Positions 45,101 to 56,031 of a stretch of DNA of 56,031 nt are shown piece after piece. The translations under genes and the position numbers were made by a program. Origin of the DNA: Azospirillum sp. OGB3. GTDB lineage: Bacteria > Pseudomonadota > Alphaproteobacteria > Azospirillales > Azospirillaceae. The stretch is taken from NCBI RefSeq assembly GCF_014192915.1, contig NZ_JACHYN010000008.1, positions 1 through 56,031 on the forward strand, in the 5' to 3' direction. The stretch's first letter is position 1. Each line of letters opens with the position of its first letter. The notes under the pieces were generated by a model, which saw only the letters and a list, made by a program, of their open reading frames with translations, was not told the origin of the DNA and did not search any database.

Positions 45101-45479
45101 GCGGAAGACGTTGCAGCGCCGCCTCGGCGGTTACCAGAACCAGCCGCCCGGCGCCTGTGGCCGGTTGGGACAGGGCGGCGATGGCAGCGGCCCGTTGCCC
45201 AAGCACAGCCCGCGATGGCTGGTCCCGCTCGCCAGGTGGGACGTCCCAACCGGGGATAAGCACGACCTCAAGGTCCGGCGTGGCGTCCCGGATCGCCCTG
45301 GCGAGCCGGGCAGCCCGGGTGTCGCTGCGGCTCACGACCAATGGCGTCACCTGTGACCCGGCGGCGCCTCTGGCAAGCTCTATTGCGAGTGCGCCTTCAG
45401 CCGGGACGGTGCAGGTCACGGACCGGTCCAAGCGGAAAACGGTGCGGTCGAAGTGCATCAGCGATGCGGAATCAGGCAT
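42174..45479 (-). CDS. Mfd-like transcription-repair coupling helicase
   Basis: A protein of about 1101 residues with the full Mfd order: N-terminal UvrB-like region (SRSDTRAARLARAIRDATPDLEVVLIPGWDVPPGE), RNA-polymerase-interaction/CarD-like domain (VHLDYGIGAVRGLETVEAGG...LLVPASDLDRVWRYG), superfamily-2 helicase with Walker A CADVGYGKTEVA (about 590-600), DEEQ box VVDEEQRFG, SATPVPRTL and QLRGRVGRG, and a C-terminal TRCF domain (EDLRIGLHRRLARLRDE, EIEDRFGPLPEEVELLL). It is slightly shorter than typical Mfd (about 1150). If the organism also has a chromosomal mfd, this is a paralog. The start at 45479 is uncertain: no good ribosome-binding site is seen, and an ATG at 45539 is possible. Confidence 0.88.
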   Translation of the reverse strand: MPDSASLMHFDRTVFRLDRSVTCTVPAEGALAIELARGAAGSQVTPLVVSRSDTRAARLARAIRDATPDLEVVLIPGWDVPPGERDQPSRAVLGQRAAAIAALSQPATGAGRLVLVTAEAALQRLPPPDAWPDVALVIATDTLYEEETWRNLLVAGGYILDERVDEPGEAAFRGSVVEIFPGDADRPVRCDIADGRVARIRTFDPASQRSTGDCDRITVHPVTEIPAAPEIVARLIHGLEGRGDPMAAGLAEELAAGRRPSAFERLLPLAYDRFPSMLELLADSPIVIDEGVGDRLEARFDDLEEADASAMHLDRNAWETGLRGRTVLILESDGQALSSEAPAVSERTLPRLAGERIAAGESVIIAAANAADAAKLAERVATATGRPVPVLDRWPVDGPPATPAALVLRVAAGFAIDGVTVIAQRPRAENDGRAVTPLAPVDLSADDLAVHLDYGIGAVRGLETVEAGGQPEDVLVMEFARENRLLVPASDLDRVWRYGSGDAPVALDGLKGGNWVARRAELEREIGQTAKGLVRQAARRARKKAAVIAPPAGPMRRVSARFPYEETSGQRRAIAAVMAELASGRPMDHLVCADVGYGKTEVALRAAAAVAFTGRQVAVLAPTSVLARQHLEVFRRRLAGLGLRIEPLTGGMAASAAKAVREGLADGSVAIAVGTHALLSKTVCFADLGLVVVDEEQRFGTVQKRALARLSAGVHCLALSATPVPRTLQGALSGLRGVSVIDTPPVRRRPVRTRVAPYDPSVLRSALLREKARGGQSFCVAPRIADLPALEDEVRTLVPGLSVAVAHGRLPIAKLDQVMLDVAEGTVDVLVSTPIIETGIDIPRANTIVIRRPDLFGLGQLHQLRGRVGRGGAQAYAYLLTDPDTPLGERTERRLGSLEAIESLGGGFALSLLDLDRRGAGDLLGTDQSGHLRLVGTELYQHLLARALAGAEMDDSPELRLGIPQTIPAAYLPEEDLRIGLHRRLARLRDEAAVEPLREEIEDRFGPLPEEVELLLASAALRARCRRLGVAALAAGPSGVSLTLNGTPCRAVREAALERLWTGQVRRTDDRLVFALGAEGPSEILDNARSLLDQLPPIGTG

Positions 45480-45693
45480 GGCACACTGCGTCAGGGGAAA
45501 CAGGGACAGTTGGCTCTTAACAGTCCGGCGTCCATTCATTCCCAACGGGGCGGGCAAATTCGAGGGACGGTCCGTCAAAAGGGACCGGCGCGTGCTCTTC
45601 CGCCCAACCGTCGCCTCAGCCCCATGAGGGGCATCTTCGCTTCCTTTCCGGCTTGATGGCCGGGCTGTCCCAACCTGTGGACGGGCACCCCGC

Positions 45694-46266
45694 CTACTCA
45701 GTGATTTCACGGATGACGCGACAGGGGTTGCCGGCGGCGAGCACACCGTCCGGAATGCTCCGCGTCACGACACTGCCGGCACCGATCACCGTCCGCGATC
45801 CAATCCGCACGCCGGGCATGATGAGCGCTCCTCCACCGACCCAGACATCCGATCCGATCTCCACCGGCTTGCCGAACTCCTGTTGCCGACGCAGTTCGGC
45901 ATTCATCGGGTGCAGGGGCGTGTAGATCTGCACGCCGGGACCAAAGAACGTGAAGCTTCCGATGCGCACCGGGCATACGTCCAGCACGACGCAATTGAAG
46001 TTGAAGAACACCCGCTCTCCAAGCTCGATGTTCGATCCGTAATCACAGAAGAAGGGCGGCTGCATCCACACCGTGTCGCCGCCTGAACCAAACAGGTCGC
46101 GGAGGATGCGCCGCCGTTCGTCCTGTTCCGCCTCGCGCGTGGCGTTCAAAGCTTGGCAGAGATCCCGAGCACGCTCACGGCCCATGACCAGTTCATGATC
46201 CAGAGGATCGTAAAGCTCGCCCGCCAACATCTTGGCCTTTTCGCTACGCCCATTCTGTTCTTGCAT
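45694..46266 (-). CDS. Sugar O-acetyltransferase (maltose/galactoside acetyltransferase type)
   Basis: A 190-residue left-handed beta-helix acetyltransferase that moves acetyl from acetyl-CoA to a sugar hydroxyl. Seen: the N-terminal Mac domain (EKAKMLAGELYDPLDHELV...), hexapeptide-repeat strands (NIELGERVFFNFNCVVLDVCPVRIGSF), the catalytic histidine in YTPLHPMNA (His119), WVGGGALIMPGVRIG and the C-terminal GNPCRVIREI. The ATG at 46266 is firm because AAGGAGGTGC lies upstream at good spacing. An earlier in-frame ATG lacks this signal. It points away from the sigma-factor gene and shares its upstream region. It could modify cell-surface glycans, but no link to the inositol cluster is shown. 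Confidence 0.94.
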   Translation of the reverse strand: MQEQNGRSEKAKMLAGELYDPLDHELVMGRERARDLCQALNATREAEQDERRRILRDLFGSGGDTVWMQPPFFCDYGSNIELGERVFFNFNCVVLDVCPVRIGSFTFFGPGVQIYTPLHPMNAELRRQQEFGKPVEIGSDVWVGGGALIMPGVRIGSRTVIGAGSVVTRSIPDGVLAAGNPCRVIREITE

Positions 46267-46371
46267 CAACGCACCTCCTTGCTCGATGCCATCCAACCGA
46301 CGGGCGTCCAAAAACTCGCGACCGGCGTCGCGATCAAGCAGCCTGGGACAATGGCCGATGCGCAGAGGAAT

Positions 46372-46390
46372 TGATAATGATTTGCATTCT
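46372..46390. promoter_or_regulatory. Fur-box-like site upstream of iron-uptake sigma gene
   Basis: TGATAATGATTTGCATTCT starts like the classical GATAATGAT half-site and contains the interrupted palindrome AATG-n5-CATT. It lies about 70 bases before the ECF sigma start, in an AT-rich island at 46365-46402. The position and the iron genes downstream support ferric-uptake regulation of the sigma factor and possibly of the divergent acetyltransferase. Confidence 0.7.
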
Positions 46391-46459
46391 TATTAATATG
46401 CGCTCCAGGCCGCCCGTCCAAGGGGATCGAGCGCGGCGGCGAGGATATGGCGACGGGCC

Positions 46460-46978
46460 GTGCAGCGGGACGATGGGAAACTGAAGCTGTATCTGACGCA
46501 CCGGGCGGCGTTGGTGGACTACGCCACGCCGATTGTCGGCGACCGTGGGCAGGCGGAGGATGTGGTGCAGGAGGCGTTCCTGCGCTTCATGCCCTCCTCC
46601 CCCGATCCCGTGAACCGGGTCATCGACCATCCGGTCGCCTATCTCTACCGGATCGTGCGAAATCTGGCGCTCAACGGGCGCCGTCGCGAGGGCGGTGAAC
46701 AGCGCCAGGAACAGGACGAACGGACCCATTGGATGGTGCCCGCCGTGCCCCGCACTCCCGAACAGGACGCCATGCACAGCCGGGACATGGAGCGCGTGGC
46801 GGCGGCCATGGCCGAACTGCCGGAGAATGGCCGGATCGCTCTGGAGATGCACCGCTTCGGCGGCTGCACTCTTCAGGAGGTCGCCGACCATCTGGGCGTA
46901 TCGGTTCCGACCGCCCACCGACTGGTGCACCGGGCTCTGATGCATGTTGCGGCCCGGCTTGGCCCTTCGTCGGATTGA
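46460..46978 (+). CDS. ECF RNA polymerase sigma factor, FecI-like
   Basis: A 172-residue ECF sigma factor. Region 2 is visible as VGDRGQAEDVVQEAFLRFM and PVAYLYRIVRNLALNGRRR (core and -10 recognition). Region 4 is LPENGRIALEMHRFGGCTLQEVADHLGVSVPTAHRLVHRALMHV (-35 recognition helix-turn-helix). The GTG at 46460 is used. It is followed by a FecR-type anti-sigma and a FecA-type receptor carrying the signalling domain, the standard arrangement for surface-signalled siderophore uptake. It should direct transcription of the receptor gene when ferric siderophore binds. A Fur-box-like site lies upstream. Confidence 0.93.
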   Translation: MQRDDGKLKLYLTHRAALVDYATPIVGDRGQAEDVVQEAFLRFMPSSPDPVNRVIDHPVAYLYRIVRNLALNGRRREGGEQRQEQDERTHWMVPAVPRTPEQDAMHSRDMERVAAAMAELPENGRIALEMHRFGGCTLQEVADHLGVSVPTAHRLVHRALMHVAARLGPSSD

Positions 46979-47010
46979 GGGGAATGGCATGGCGTCCGGA
47001 GGTAAAAAGA

Positions 47011-47040
47011 ATGCGTGGTCGGCCGTGTTGTGTGAGATAG
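47011..47040 (+). CDS. Possible 9-codon leader peptide between sigma and FecR genes
   Basis: A GGAGG at 46998-47002 lies eight bases before an ATG that opens a nine-codon frame, MRGRPCCVR, ended by TAG. This is a better ribosome-binding site than either neighbouring gene shows. No homology can be claimed. It may be a leader or coupling peptide for the FecR gene, or chance. Confidence 0.25.
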   Translation: MRGRPCCVR

Positions 47041-47112
47041 GGCAATGCCGGTCCGACGCGGCGGGACGATGATCGATCCGTGACGGTGGGCAAGGAAAGA
47101 AGCACGGGGTCC

Positions 47113-48105
47113 ATGACGACCGACGAAAGACCGGATCGGCCTCTGGAGGAGGCGATGGACTGGTTGATGCGCCTCCAGGCGGAGCCGGATGATCCCGGTC
47201 TGCGCCGTGGGCTGGCGGCTTGGATGGCGGCCGACAGCGACCATGCACGCGCCTGGGCGCAGGCGGAGCGGACCTGGGCGCTGATCGGCACCGTGCCACC
47301 GGCCCATTGGGTGTCCACGGGCAACCCTGCAACTCGGAAAACGCCGCCGGCACGTCGCCGGCTGCCCTGGCCTGCCGGTCTTGGACCCGTTCGTCTCGGG
47401 CTTGCCGGAGCCGCCTTGGCCGCCAGCCTGATGCTGATGGTCAACGCCGACACCCTGGCGCGCCTGCGCGCCGACCAGACCACCGGGGCCGGGGAATTGC
47501 GCAGCGTGACGCTGGCCGACGGCTCGATGGTCCATCTCGGCCCGCGGAGCGCCATCGCCACGGAGGATGGTCCCGGCCGACGCGGCGTGCGCCTGCTGGC
47601 GGGGGAGGCCTTCTTCGAGGTGAAGCCGAACCCCGCGCGTCCCTTCGTCGTCGCGGCCGACGGGCTTGCGGTCACGGTCGTCGGCACGGCCTTCGACGTG
47701 CGCCTGGGCCCGGCGGCGGTGACCGTCAGTGTGAAATCCGGCGTGGTCACGGTTCGCCACGACGGTGGTCCGCCGGCGGAAGAGCGGTTGGGCGCAGGCC
47801 AGCGGCTGACCGTCGATCACGCCGGCGGGCGCACCGTCCGCGGGGAACTGGCACCCGGCGACGTCGCCACATGGCGCGAGGGTTACCTGTTCGTCGACAA
47901 CGCCACGGTGGCCGAGGTGGTCGACGAACTGCGCCGATACCAGCCCGGTTGGATCCTGCTGGAGAGCGACCAGTTGGCGAAACGCCGCGTCACCGGTCTG
48001 TACGACCTGCGCCAGCCCGAGCGTGCCCTGCAGGCGATCGTCCAGCCCCATGGCGGTCGATTGCGCACGCTCACGCCGTTCTTGCACGTCCTGTCGATGC
48101 CGTGA
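47113..48105 (+). CDS. FecR-type anti-sigma factor/transducer
   Basis: A protein of about 330 residues. The N-terminal cytosolic domain (EEAMDWLMRLQAEPDDPGLRRGLAAWMAADSDHARAWAQAERTWAL) is the DUF4880/anti-sigma part that binds the sigma factor. A transmembrane segment follows (GLAGAALAASLMLMV, about residues 93-107). The periplasmic FecR domain contains RSVTLADGSMVHLGPRSAI, LLAGEAFFEVKPNPARPFVVAADGLAVTVVGTAFDVR and a C-terminal secretin-like subdomain (VAEVVDELRRYQPGWILLE). The start at 47113 is preferred; a GTG at 47080 is an alternative. It transmits the receptor signal across the periplasm to the sigma factor. Confidence 0.92.
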   Translation: MTTDERPDRPLEEAMDWLMRLQAEPDDPGLRRGLAAWMAADSDHARAWAQAERTWALIGTVPPAHWVSTGNPATRKTPPARRRLPWPAGLGPVRLGLAGAALAASLMLMVNADTLARLRADQTTGAGELRSVTLADGSMVHLGPRSAIATEDGPGRRGVRLLAGEAFFEVKPNPARPFVVAADGLAVTVVGTAFDVRLGPAAVTVSVKSGVVTVRHDGGPPAEERLGAGQRLTVDHAGGRTVRGELAPGDVATWREGYLFVDNATVAEVVDELRRYQPGWILLESDQLAKRRVTGLYDLRQPERALQAIVQPHGGRLRTLTPFLHVLSMP

Positions 48106-48172
48106 CGGAGCCTCCCTAAAAAATTCGGCAATCGTGAAAAACGCGCCCGACCACGGTGTCTTTGATCGGAAG

Positions 48173-48193
48173 TGCGATTGCAACGCAATCGCA
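48173..48193. promoter_or_regulatory. 21-bp palindrome upstream of TonB receptor
   Basis: TGCGATTG and CAATCGCA are perfect 8-base arms around CAACG, ending 18 bases before the receptor start. Being so close to the start codon it could act as a repressor operator or as an mRNA hairpin near the ribosome-binding site. Its TGC...GCA ends resemble sites of Fur-family regulators in alphaproteobacteria. Confidence 0.45.
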
Positions 48194-48211
48194 TGATCGG
48201 TCGATGACGAG

Positions 48212-50740
48212 ATGCAGGGGTTCTGGGCGATGGGGGGCTTTCTGAAGAATAAGGCTGGGTGTCCGGCGGAGCAAGCGGGCCGGATGCTGGGCGGCCAGCG
48301 GCGACGCGGCGCAGGATTGCTGGCGGCGACCATGATGGTCGCTCTGTCGGCCGCAGCGCCGGTGCTGGCCGAGGAGCGCGTGGCCCAGGCCGCGCCGGGC
48401 GCCGAACAGCGCGCCTTCAACATTCCGGCCCAGCAGCTGGCGAGCGCGTTGAACGCCTTTGGCCGGCAGGGCGGTATCCAGGTGACGGTGGACAGCGCTA
48501 CGATCACGGGCGTCCAAGGGCAGGCCGTCGCCGGCCGCTTCACGGTGGACGAGGCGTTGCGCCGCCTGCTCGCCGGAACCGGAGTCACCGGCCGCTTCAT
48601 CGACGACCGCACGGTTCTGCTGACCAAGACGGCGCCGCAGGACGGTGCCGTCCTGTTGGACCCGGTGATGGTGGAGGCGGCGGCGAGGGCACCGCGCACG
48701 TCCGTCATCGGCGGACTGCCGCCGGACTATGCCGGCGGGCAGGTGGCGCGGGGCACGCAGGTGGGACTGCTCGGCAACCGCGATGTCATGGACACGCCCT
48801 TCGCAACCTCCAGCTACACCGCCCGGACCATCGAGAGCCAGCAGGCGAAGTCGCTGGCCGATGTGCTGGCGAACGAGCCCTCCATCCGCAGCGACTGGTC
48901 GTCGCGCGGCGGCTACAGCGACAGCTTTTCACTGCGCGGGCTGGCCGTCGGGGCGGGCGACGTGGCCTTCGGCGGCCTCTTCGGCGTCGCGCCCCGCACC
49001 TTCACCTCGCTGGAAGGGATCGAGCGGGTCGAGGTGCTGCGCGGATTGAGCGCGCTGGTCAGCGGCGTGCCGCCCGGCGGTTCGCTCGGTGGCGTCATCA
49101 ACCTCGTGCCCAAGCGGGCGGGGAACGAGCCCCTGACCCGTTTCACCACCAGTTACGAATCCGACGGCTATCTGGCGGGCCATGCGGACATCGGCCGCCG
49201 GTTCGGGCCGGACAACGCGTTCGGCGTCCGCGTCAACGCCGTTTACGGCAAGGGCGACACCGCCATCGACAACCAGTCGGCCGAGATCAAGCACGCGACG
49301 GCCGGCGTCGATTACCGGGGCGACGCCGTCCGCCTGTCGGGCGACCTCGGCTATCTGGAGCGGAGGACCGACGCGCCGATGCGTGCGGCCAGCGTGTCCC
49401 CGACCCTGACCGACGTGCCGGGGGCGCCGAAGGCCGGAACGAACTTCGCCCAACCCTGGGGCTTCGTGGAACTGAAGTCTCTGCACGGAGCGCTGAAGGG
49501 CGAGGTGGATCTCGGCTCCTCCGTCACCGCCTACGCCTCGGCCGGCTTCCGCCAGAACCCGACCGACCTGCTGGTCAGCGTGCCGACGATCACCGCCCTG
49601 AACGGCAACTTCACGGAGCGGAACCTCTATTTCTTCGACGACGTGAATTCCCAGACCGCCGAGACGGGCCTGCGCACCGATTTCGACACCGGGCCGGTGA
49701 ACCATCGCGTCAATCTGAGCGCCAGCGCCGTCTGGCAGACCCGCTACAACGTGACCTACACGCTGAACACGGTCGCCTCCAACCTCTACAACCCGGTGGT
49801 CGTCCCGAAGCCGAACCTCTCAGGCTACGACACCCATCCGCGGCTGCTCAGCCGTCAGAGACTCGCCGGCCTCGCCATCGCCGACACGCTCTCCGTTCTC
49901 GACGAGCGGGTGCAGTTGACGCTGGGTCTGCGGCGCCAGCAGGTGACGACCGACAGCTACAACGGCGCCGTGCCGAGCCGGCAGACCAGCCGCTACAGCG
50001 AGAGCGCCACGACGCCCGCCGTGGCTCTGGTGGTGAAGCCCGATCCGCGCCTCTCGCTCTACGCCAACTACATCGAGGGCCTGTCCCAGGGGCCAGTGGC
50101 GCCGAGCGGCACGGCGAACGCCGGCCAGGTCTTCGCGCCCTTCGTGTCCAAGCAACTGGAGGCCGGGGTCAAGCTCGACCTCGGCCGGCTCGGCGCGACC
50201 CTCAGCGCCTTTCAGATCACCCAGCCCAGCGGCCTGGCAACGGCGAGCCGAACCGGCGGACTGCCGGTCTTCGGCGTCGATGGCGAGCAGCGCAACCGCG
50301 GCATCGAACTCTACGGCTACGGCGAACTCACCGAGGGGCTGCGGCTGCTGGGCGGCGTGATGGTACTGGATGCGGTCCAGACCAAGACGGCCGGCGGGGT
50401 CAACAACGGCAAGGACGCGGTCGCTTCGCCGGACGTGCAGCTCAATCTCGGGCTGGAATGGGACACGCCCTTCCTGGACGGGCTGACCTTGTCCGGCGGC
50501 GCCGTCTACACCAGCGGCCAGTATGTGAACGCCGCCAACACCCAGCGAATCCCGAGCTGGACGCGCTTCGACGTCGGCGCCTCCTATCTCGTCGAGGCCA
50601 AGGACACCCCGATCGAACTGCGGGCCCGAGTCACCAATCTGTTCGACAAGAGCTACTGGGCCTCGGCGTCGCCGCAACTGGGCGCTTTGTCCACCGGGGC
50701 GCCGCGGACCTTCGCCCTGTCGGCCAGCGTCGGATTCTGA
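48212..50740 (+). CDS. TonB-dependent siderophore receptor with signalling domain (FecA/FpvA type)
   Basis: An 842-residue outer-membrane receptor. The signal peptide ends near VLAEERVAQA (about residue 55). It is followed by an STN signalling domain (RAFNIPAQQLASALNAFGRQGGIQVTVDSATITGVQGQAVAGRFTVDEALRRLLAGTGV, about 65-125). Next is the plug domain (SLADVLANEPSIRSDWSSRGGYSDSFSLRGLAV...GIERVEVLRGLSALVSGVPPGGSLGGVINLVPKR) and a 22-strand beta barrel. The C-terminal phenylalanine (SASVGF) is the usual assembly signal. The STN domain ties it to the upstream FecR/sigma pair. The ligand is probably a ferric siderophore. ATG 48212 is used; 48230 is possible. Confidence 0.95.
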   Translation: MQGFWAMGGFLKNKAGCPAEQAGRMLGGQRRRGAGLLAATMMVALSAAAPVLAEERVAQAAPGAEQRAFNIPAQQLASALNAFGRQGGIQVTVDSATITGVQGQAVAGRFTVDEALRRLLAGTGVTGRFIDDRTVLLTKTAPQDGAVLLDPVMVEAAARAPRTSVIGGLPPDYAGGQVARGTQVGLLGNRDVMDTPFATSSYTARTIESQQAKSLADVLANEPSIRSDWSSRGGYSDSFSLRGLAVGAGDVAFGGLFGVAPRTFTSLEGIERVEVLRGLSALVSGVPPGGSLGGVINLVPKRAGNEPLTRFTTSYESDGYLAGHADIGRRFGPDNAFGVRVNAVYGKGDTAIDNQSAEIKHATAGVDYRGDAVRLSGDLGYLERRTDAPMRAASVSPTLTDVPGAPKAGTNFAQPWGFVELKSLHGALKGEVDLGSSVTAYASAGFRQNPTDLLVSVPTITALNGNFTERNLYFFDDVNSQTAETGLRTDFDTGPVNHRVNLSASAVWQTRYNVTYTLNTVASNLYNPVVVPKPNLSGYDTHPRLLSRQRLAGLAIADTLSVLDERVQLTLGLRRQQVTTDSYNGAVPSRQTSRYSESATTPAVALVVKPDPRLSLYANYIEGLSQGPVAPSGTANAGQVFAPFVSKQLEAGVKLDLGRLGATLSAFQITQPSGLATASRTGGLPVFGVDGEQRNRGIELYGYGELTEGLRLLGGVMVLDAVQTKTAGGVNNGKDAVASPDVQLNLGLEWDTPFLDGLTLSGGAVYTSGQYVNAANTQRIPSWTRFDVGASYLVEAKDTPIELRARVTNLFDKSYWASASPQLGALSTGAPRTFALSASVGF

Positions 50741-50750
50741 GCCGCACGGG

Positions 50751-51965
50751 ATGCGCCACGCGGCGGTTCTTGCGCACCGGGTCGTCGGGCTGGCGATCGC
50801 GGCCTTTCTCCTGGTGGCCGGCCTGACGGGCAGCGTCATCGTCTTTCGGGACGAGCTGGACCGCTGGCTCAACCCCTCGATGCGGGTCGACGCCATGGCC
50901 GAGCCGCTTGCCCTGTCGGCGCTGGTCGAGCGGCTGGAGGCTGCCGACCCGCGGGTGCGCATCACTTACCTCTACCCGCCGAAAAGGCCCGGCGAGGCGG
51001 TGTGGGCTTCGGTCGCGCCGCGTCCGGAGCCGGCGACGGGGCGGCCCTTCCAGCCGGGCTACAACGAGGTCTGGCTGGACCCGGCCGATGGCCGTGTTCT
51101 GGGCCGGCGCGAGGCGGGCGCGGCGCGCTTCGACCGGGCGCACGCCGTTCCCTTCCTGGTCACACTGCACCACAACCTGCATCTGCCGGGGGACTGGGGG
51201 CGCTGGCTGCTGGGTGTCGTGTCCATCCTGTGGATGCTCGATGGGGTCGTCGCGGGGTTCCTCACCCTGCCGCGGAGTCAGGCCCCGTGGCGCGGCGCCT
51301 TCTGGCGCAAATGGCGGCCGGCCTGGGGCATCAAGCGGTCTGCCGGTGGCCACCGTCTCACCCTCGACCTGCACCGTGCCGGGGGGCTGTGGCTGTGGAC
51401 CATCCTCGCCCTGCTGGCGGTGACCAGCGTCGCGATGAACCTGCCCGGCGAGGTCTTCCGCCCGATGGTCGCCGTTTTCGGCACGGTCAGCCCGTCCCCC
51501 GTCGCGGCGATGCCGAAGCGCGGCGGCGTGACCGGACCGCCGGCGATCGGCTGGACCGAGGCGGCCATGGCCGCGCGGGCCGCCTTGCCGGCTGGTTGCG
51601 TGGACTGGCCGCTGCGTTACGTGGCCTATCTTCCCGGCCCCGGGGTCTATCGCGTCGGCTTCGCGGAGCCGGAGTTCCGGGAAGGCGCCTTTCGCGTCGC
51701 GCGGGAAGAGGTCTATGTGCGGGGCGACAGCGGGGGCGTCGCCGGACGGGCCGGCTACCTCAGCGGAACGACGGCCGACCGCTTTCTGCTCTGGCAGTTC
51801 CCGCTCCATTCCGGCCGCATGTTCGGCTGGGCGGGCCGCGTTGCGGTCGCTTTCGCCGGGTTGATGGTGGCGGCACTGTCGGTGACGGGAATCCTGATCT
51901 GGTGGCGGAAGCTGCGGTCGCGCCGGCAAGCCGCGGTCGGCAGGGGAGGAAATGCACGGGTCTAG
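50751..51965 (+). CDS. PepSY-domain iron-regulated membrane protein
   Basis: A 404-residue inner-membrane protein with four hydrophobic segments: AHRVVGLAIAAFLLVAGLTGSVIVF (residues 7-31), RWLLGVVSILWMLDGVVAGFLTL, LWLWTILALLAVTSVAMNL and VAVAFAGLMVAALSVTGILIWW. PepSY-type periplasmic regions lie between them. The typical HRWVGL/LHHNLHLPGDWGRWLLG motifs with conserved histidines suggest haem or metal handling. Family members accompany TonB receptors and are thought to reduce iron from siderophores. It starts ten bases after the receptor stop, so it is in the same transcript. Confidence 0.93.
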   Translation: MRHAAVLAHRVVGLAIAAFLLVAGLTGSVIVFRDELDRWLNPSMRVDAMAEPLALSALVERLEAADPRVRITYLYPPKRPGEAVWASVAPRPEPATGRPFQPGYNEVWLDPADGRVLGRREAGAARFDRAHAVPFLVTLHHNLHLPGDWGRWLLGVVSILWMLDGVVAGFLTLPRSQAPWRGAFWRKWRPAWGIKRSAGGHRLTLDLHRAGGLWLWTILALLAVTSVAMNLPGEVFRPMVAVFGTVSPSPVAAMPKRGGVTGPPAIGWTEAAMAARAALPAGCVDWPLRYVAYLPGPGVYRVGFAEPEFREGAFRVAREEVYVRGDSGGVAGRAGYLSGTTADRFLLWQFPLHSGRMFGWAGRVAVAFAGLMVAALSVTGILIWWRKLRSRRQAAVGRGGNARV

Positions 51966-52580
51966 CGCGCCATGCTCGGCCGGAGCCTTCGCCGCGTTCC
52001 TCCACTGGACAGCGGTCAATCACGGCGGTACGTGGCGTGCCGCAGCGCCGGGGCCAGTCCGACAGCAAGGCGGCGGCTAGCCCCCTGCCGGCGATTGTAT
52101 GAGGCGGAAAAACTGCGGTTGGTCGCCGAGCGCCCGGAATTTTGGCCGAGTCGCCGCCTTTGCGCCTGTGGGACGGTGTCCGTTCGCACATTCGCAAATG
52201 GTTGCGGTTCAAGAAAACCGACACGGAGTTGGGCTTGGTCTGCCGATGAGACCGACTGTACGACAGGCAACCGGTCAGATATGTTCCCTCTACGTTCTAT
52301 CTGAAGGGATAATCCTGTATTTTGAAAACCTTTGGTTTCTAATTCAATCGTGCCGCGACATTCTTCCGTGTGGAGTGATCCTCTCCGATCGATGTATGCG
52401 CTTTCTCGCGAATAGCAAGAAACGGTTGAAGAAGAAGGGTTTTTTGCGAGTACTATTCAGCGTTCCCGGCCAACAACGCGTTACGGAAGCTCCTATATAC
52501 CAATAATTAGCTCTTGGTCATGCATTGATCCATATGGGACCGGTGCGTGTGCCGGCCGCATGACGTGGGGCTGACAGATC
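51966..52580. other. Intergenic region with AT-rich promoter-like part
   Basis: A stretch of 615 bases before the giant repeat gene. The first half is GC-rich with no recognisable gene. From about 52280 to 52520 the DNA is AT-rich (for example TTTTGAAAACCTTTGG, with AAACC and GGTTT arms). This segment probably holds the promoter and leader of the giant gene. Confidence 0.5.

Positions 52581-56031
<3,451 letters not shown>

Noticed and set aside
45619..45632. GCCCC-n4-GGGGC hairpin after the acetyltransferase gene
   Set aside because: The stem is short, there is no T-run on the needed strand, and such stems are common by chance at this GC content.

Overview
The window is high-GC DNA with tightly packed genes and many 4-base overlaps between stop and start codons. 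Its gene families are typical of soil or plant-associated alphaproteobacteria: dipeptide ABC importer, PepSY/TonB iron genes, CgeB-like glycosyltransferases, and very large calcium-repeat secreted proteins. An Azospirillum-like organism, on a chromid, megaplasmid or accessory chromosomal region, is the best guess. This is inferred from gene content, because no rRNA, tRNA or replication gene is present.

Layout. (1) 1-250: a probable serine-recombinase tail cut by the left edge. (2) 332-9440, minus strand: a probable six-gene operon of a membrane-anchored alpha/beta hydrolase, a patatin-like lipase, a GntP-type carboxylate permease, an RND efflux adaptor, an RND pump and a small membrane protein. 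(3) 10139-23736, plus strand: a catabolic block with an MmgE/PrpD-family enzyme, a complete dipeptide-type ABC importer (binding protein, two permeases, two ATPases), an SDR dehydrogenase, two tandem LysR regulators, a GlpD-like FAD enzyme and a DgcA/StcD-like flavin demethylase. It looks like uptake and oxidation of one small, possibly N-methylated, substrate. (4) 24081-28411: a multi-PAS hybrid histidine kinase coupled to an orphan ParD-like antitoxin gene, then a DUF1003 membrane protein.

(5) 28430-40902: the most interesting region, a divergent cluster of eleven genes around an AT-rich 315-bp promoter region. Leftward: nucleotide-sugar epimerase, B12-binding radical SAM enzyme, GT4 glycosyltransferase and three tandem CgeB-like glycosyltransferases. 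Rightward: inositol-3-phosphate synthase, histidine-phosphatase, CmoB-like methyltransferase, a GH-A glycosidase whose barrel appears circularly permuted, and a phosphoribosyltransferase-kinase fusion. Together they suggest synthesis and trimming of an inositol-containing, methylated oligosaccharide or glycoconjugate that I cannot identify.

(6) 41002-46266, minus strand: a K+ channel with an RCK domain, an Mfd-like repair helicase and a sugar O-acetyltransferase. (7) 46460-51965, plus strand: an iron-uptake set (ECF sigma factor, FecR anti-sigma, FecA-type TonB receptor, PepSY membrane protein) under a visible Fur-box-like site. (8) 52581 to the right edge, plus strand: the start of a giant, probably type I secreted protein with FG-GAP/VCBS repeats, then 27 copies of a 26-residue RTX-like repeat, then Ig-like domains. 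It continues past the window.
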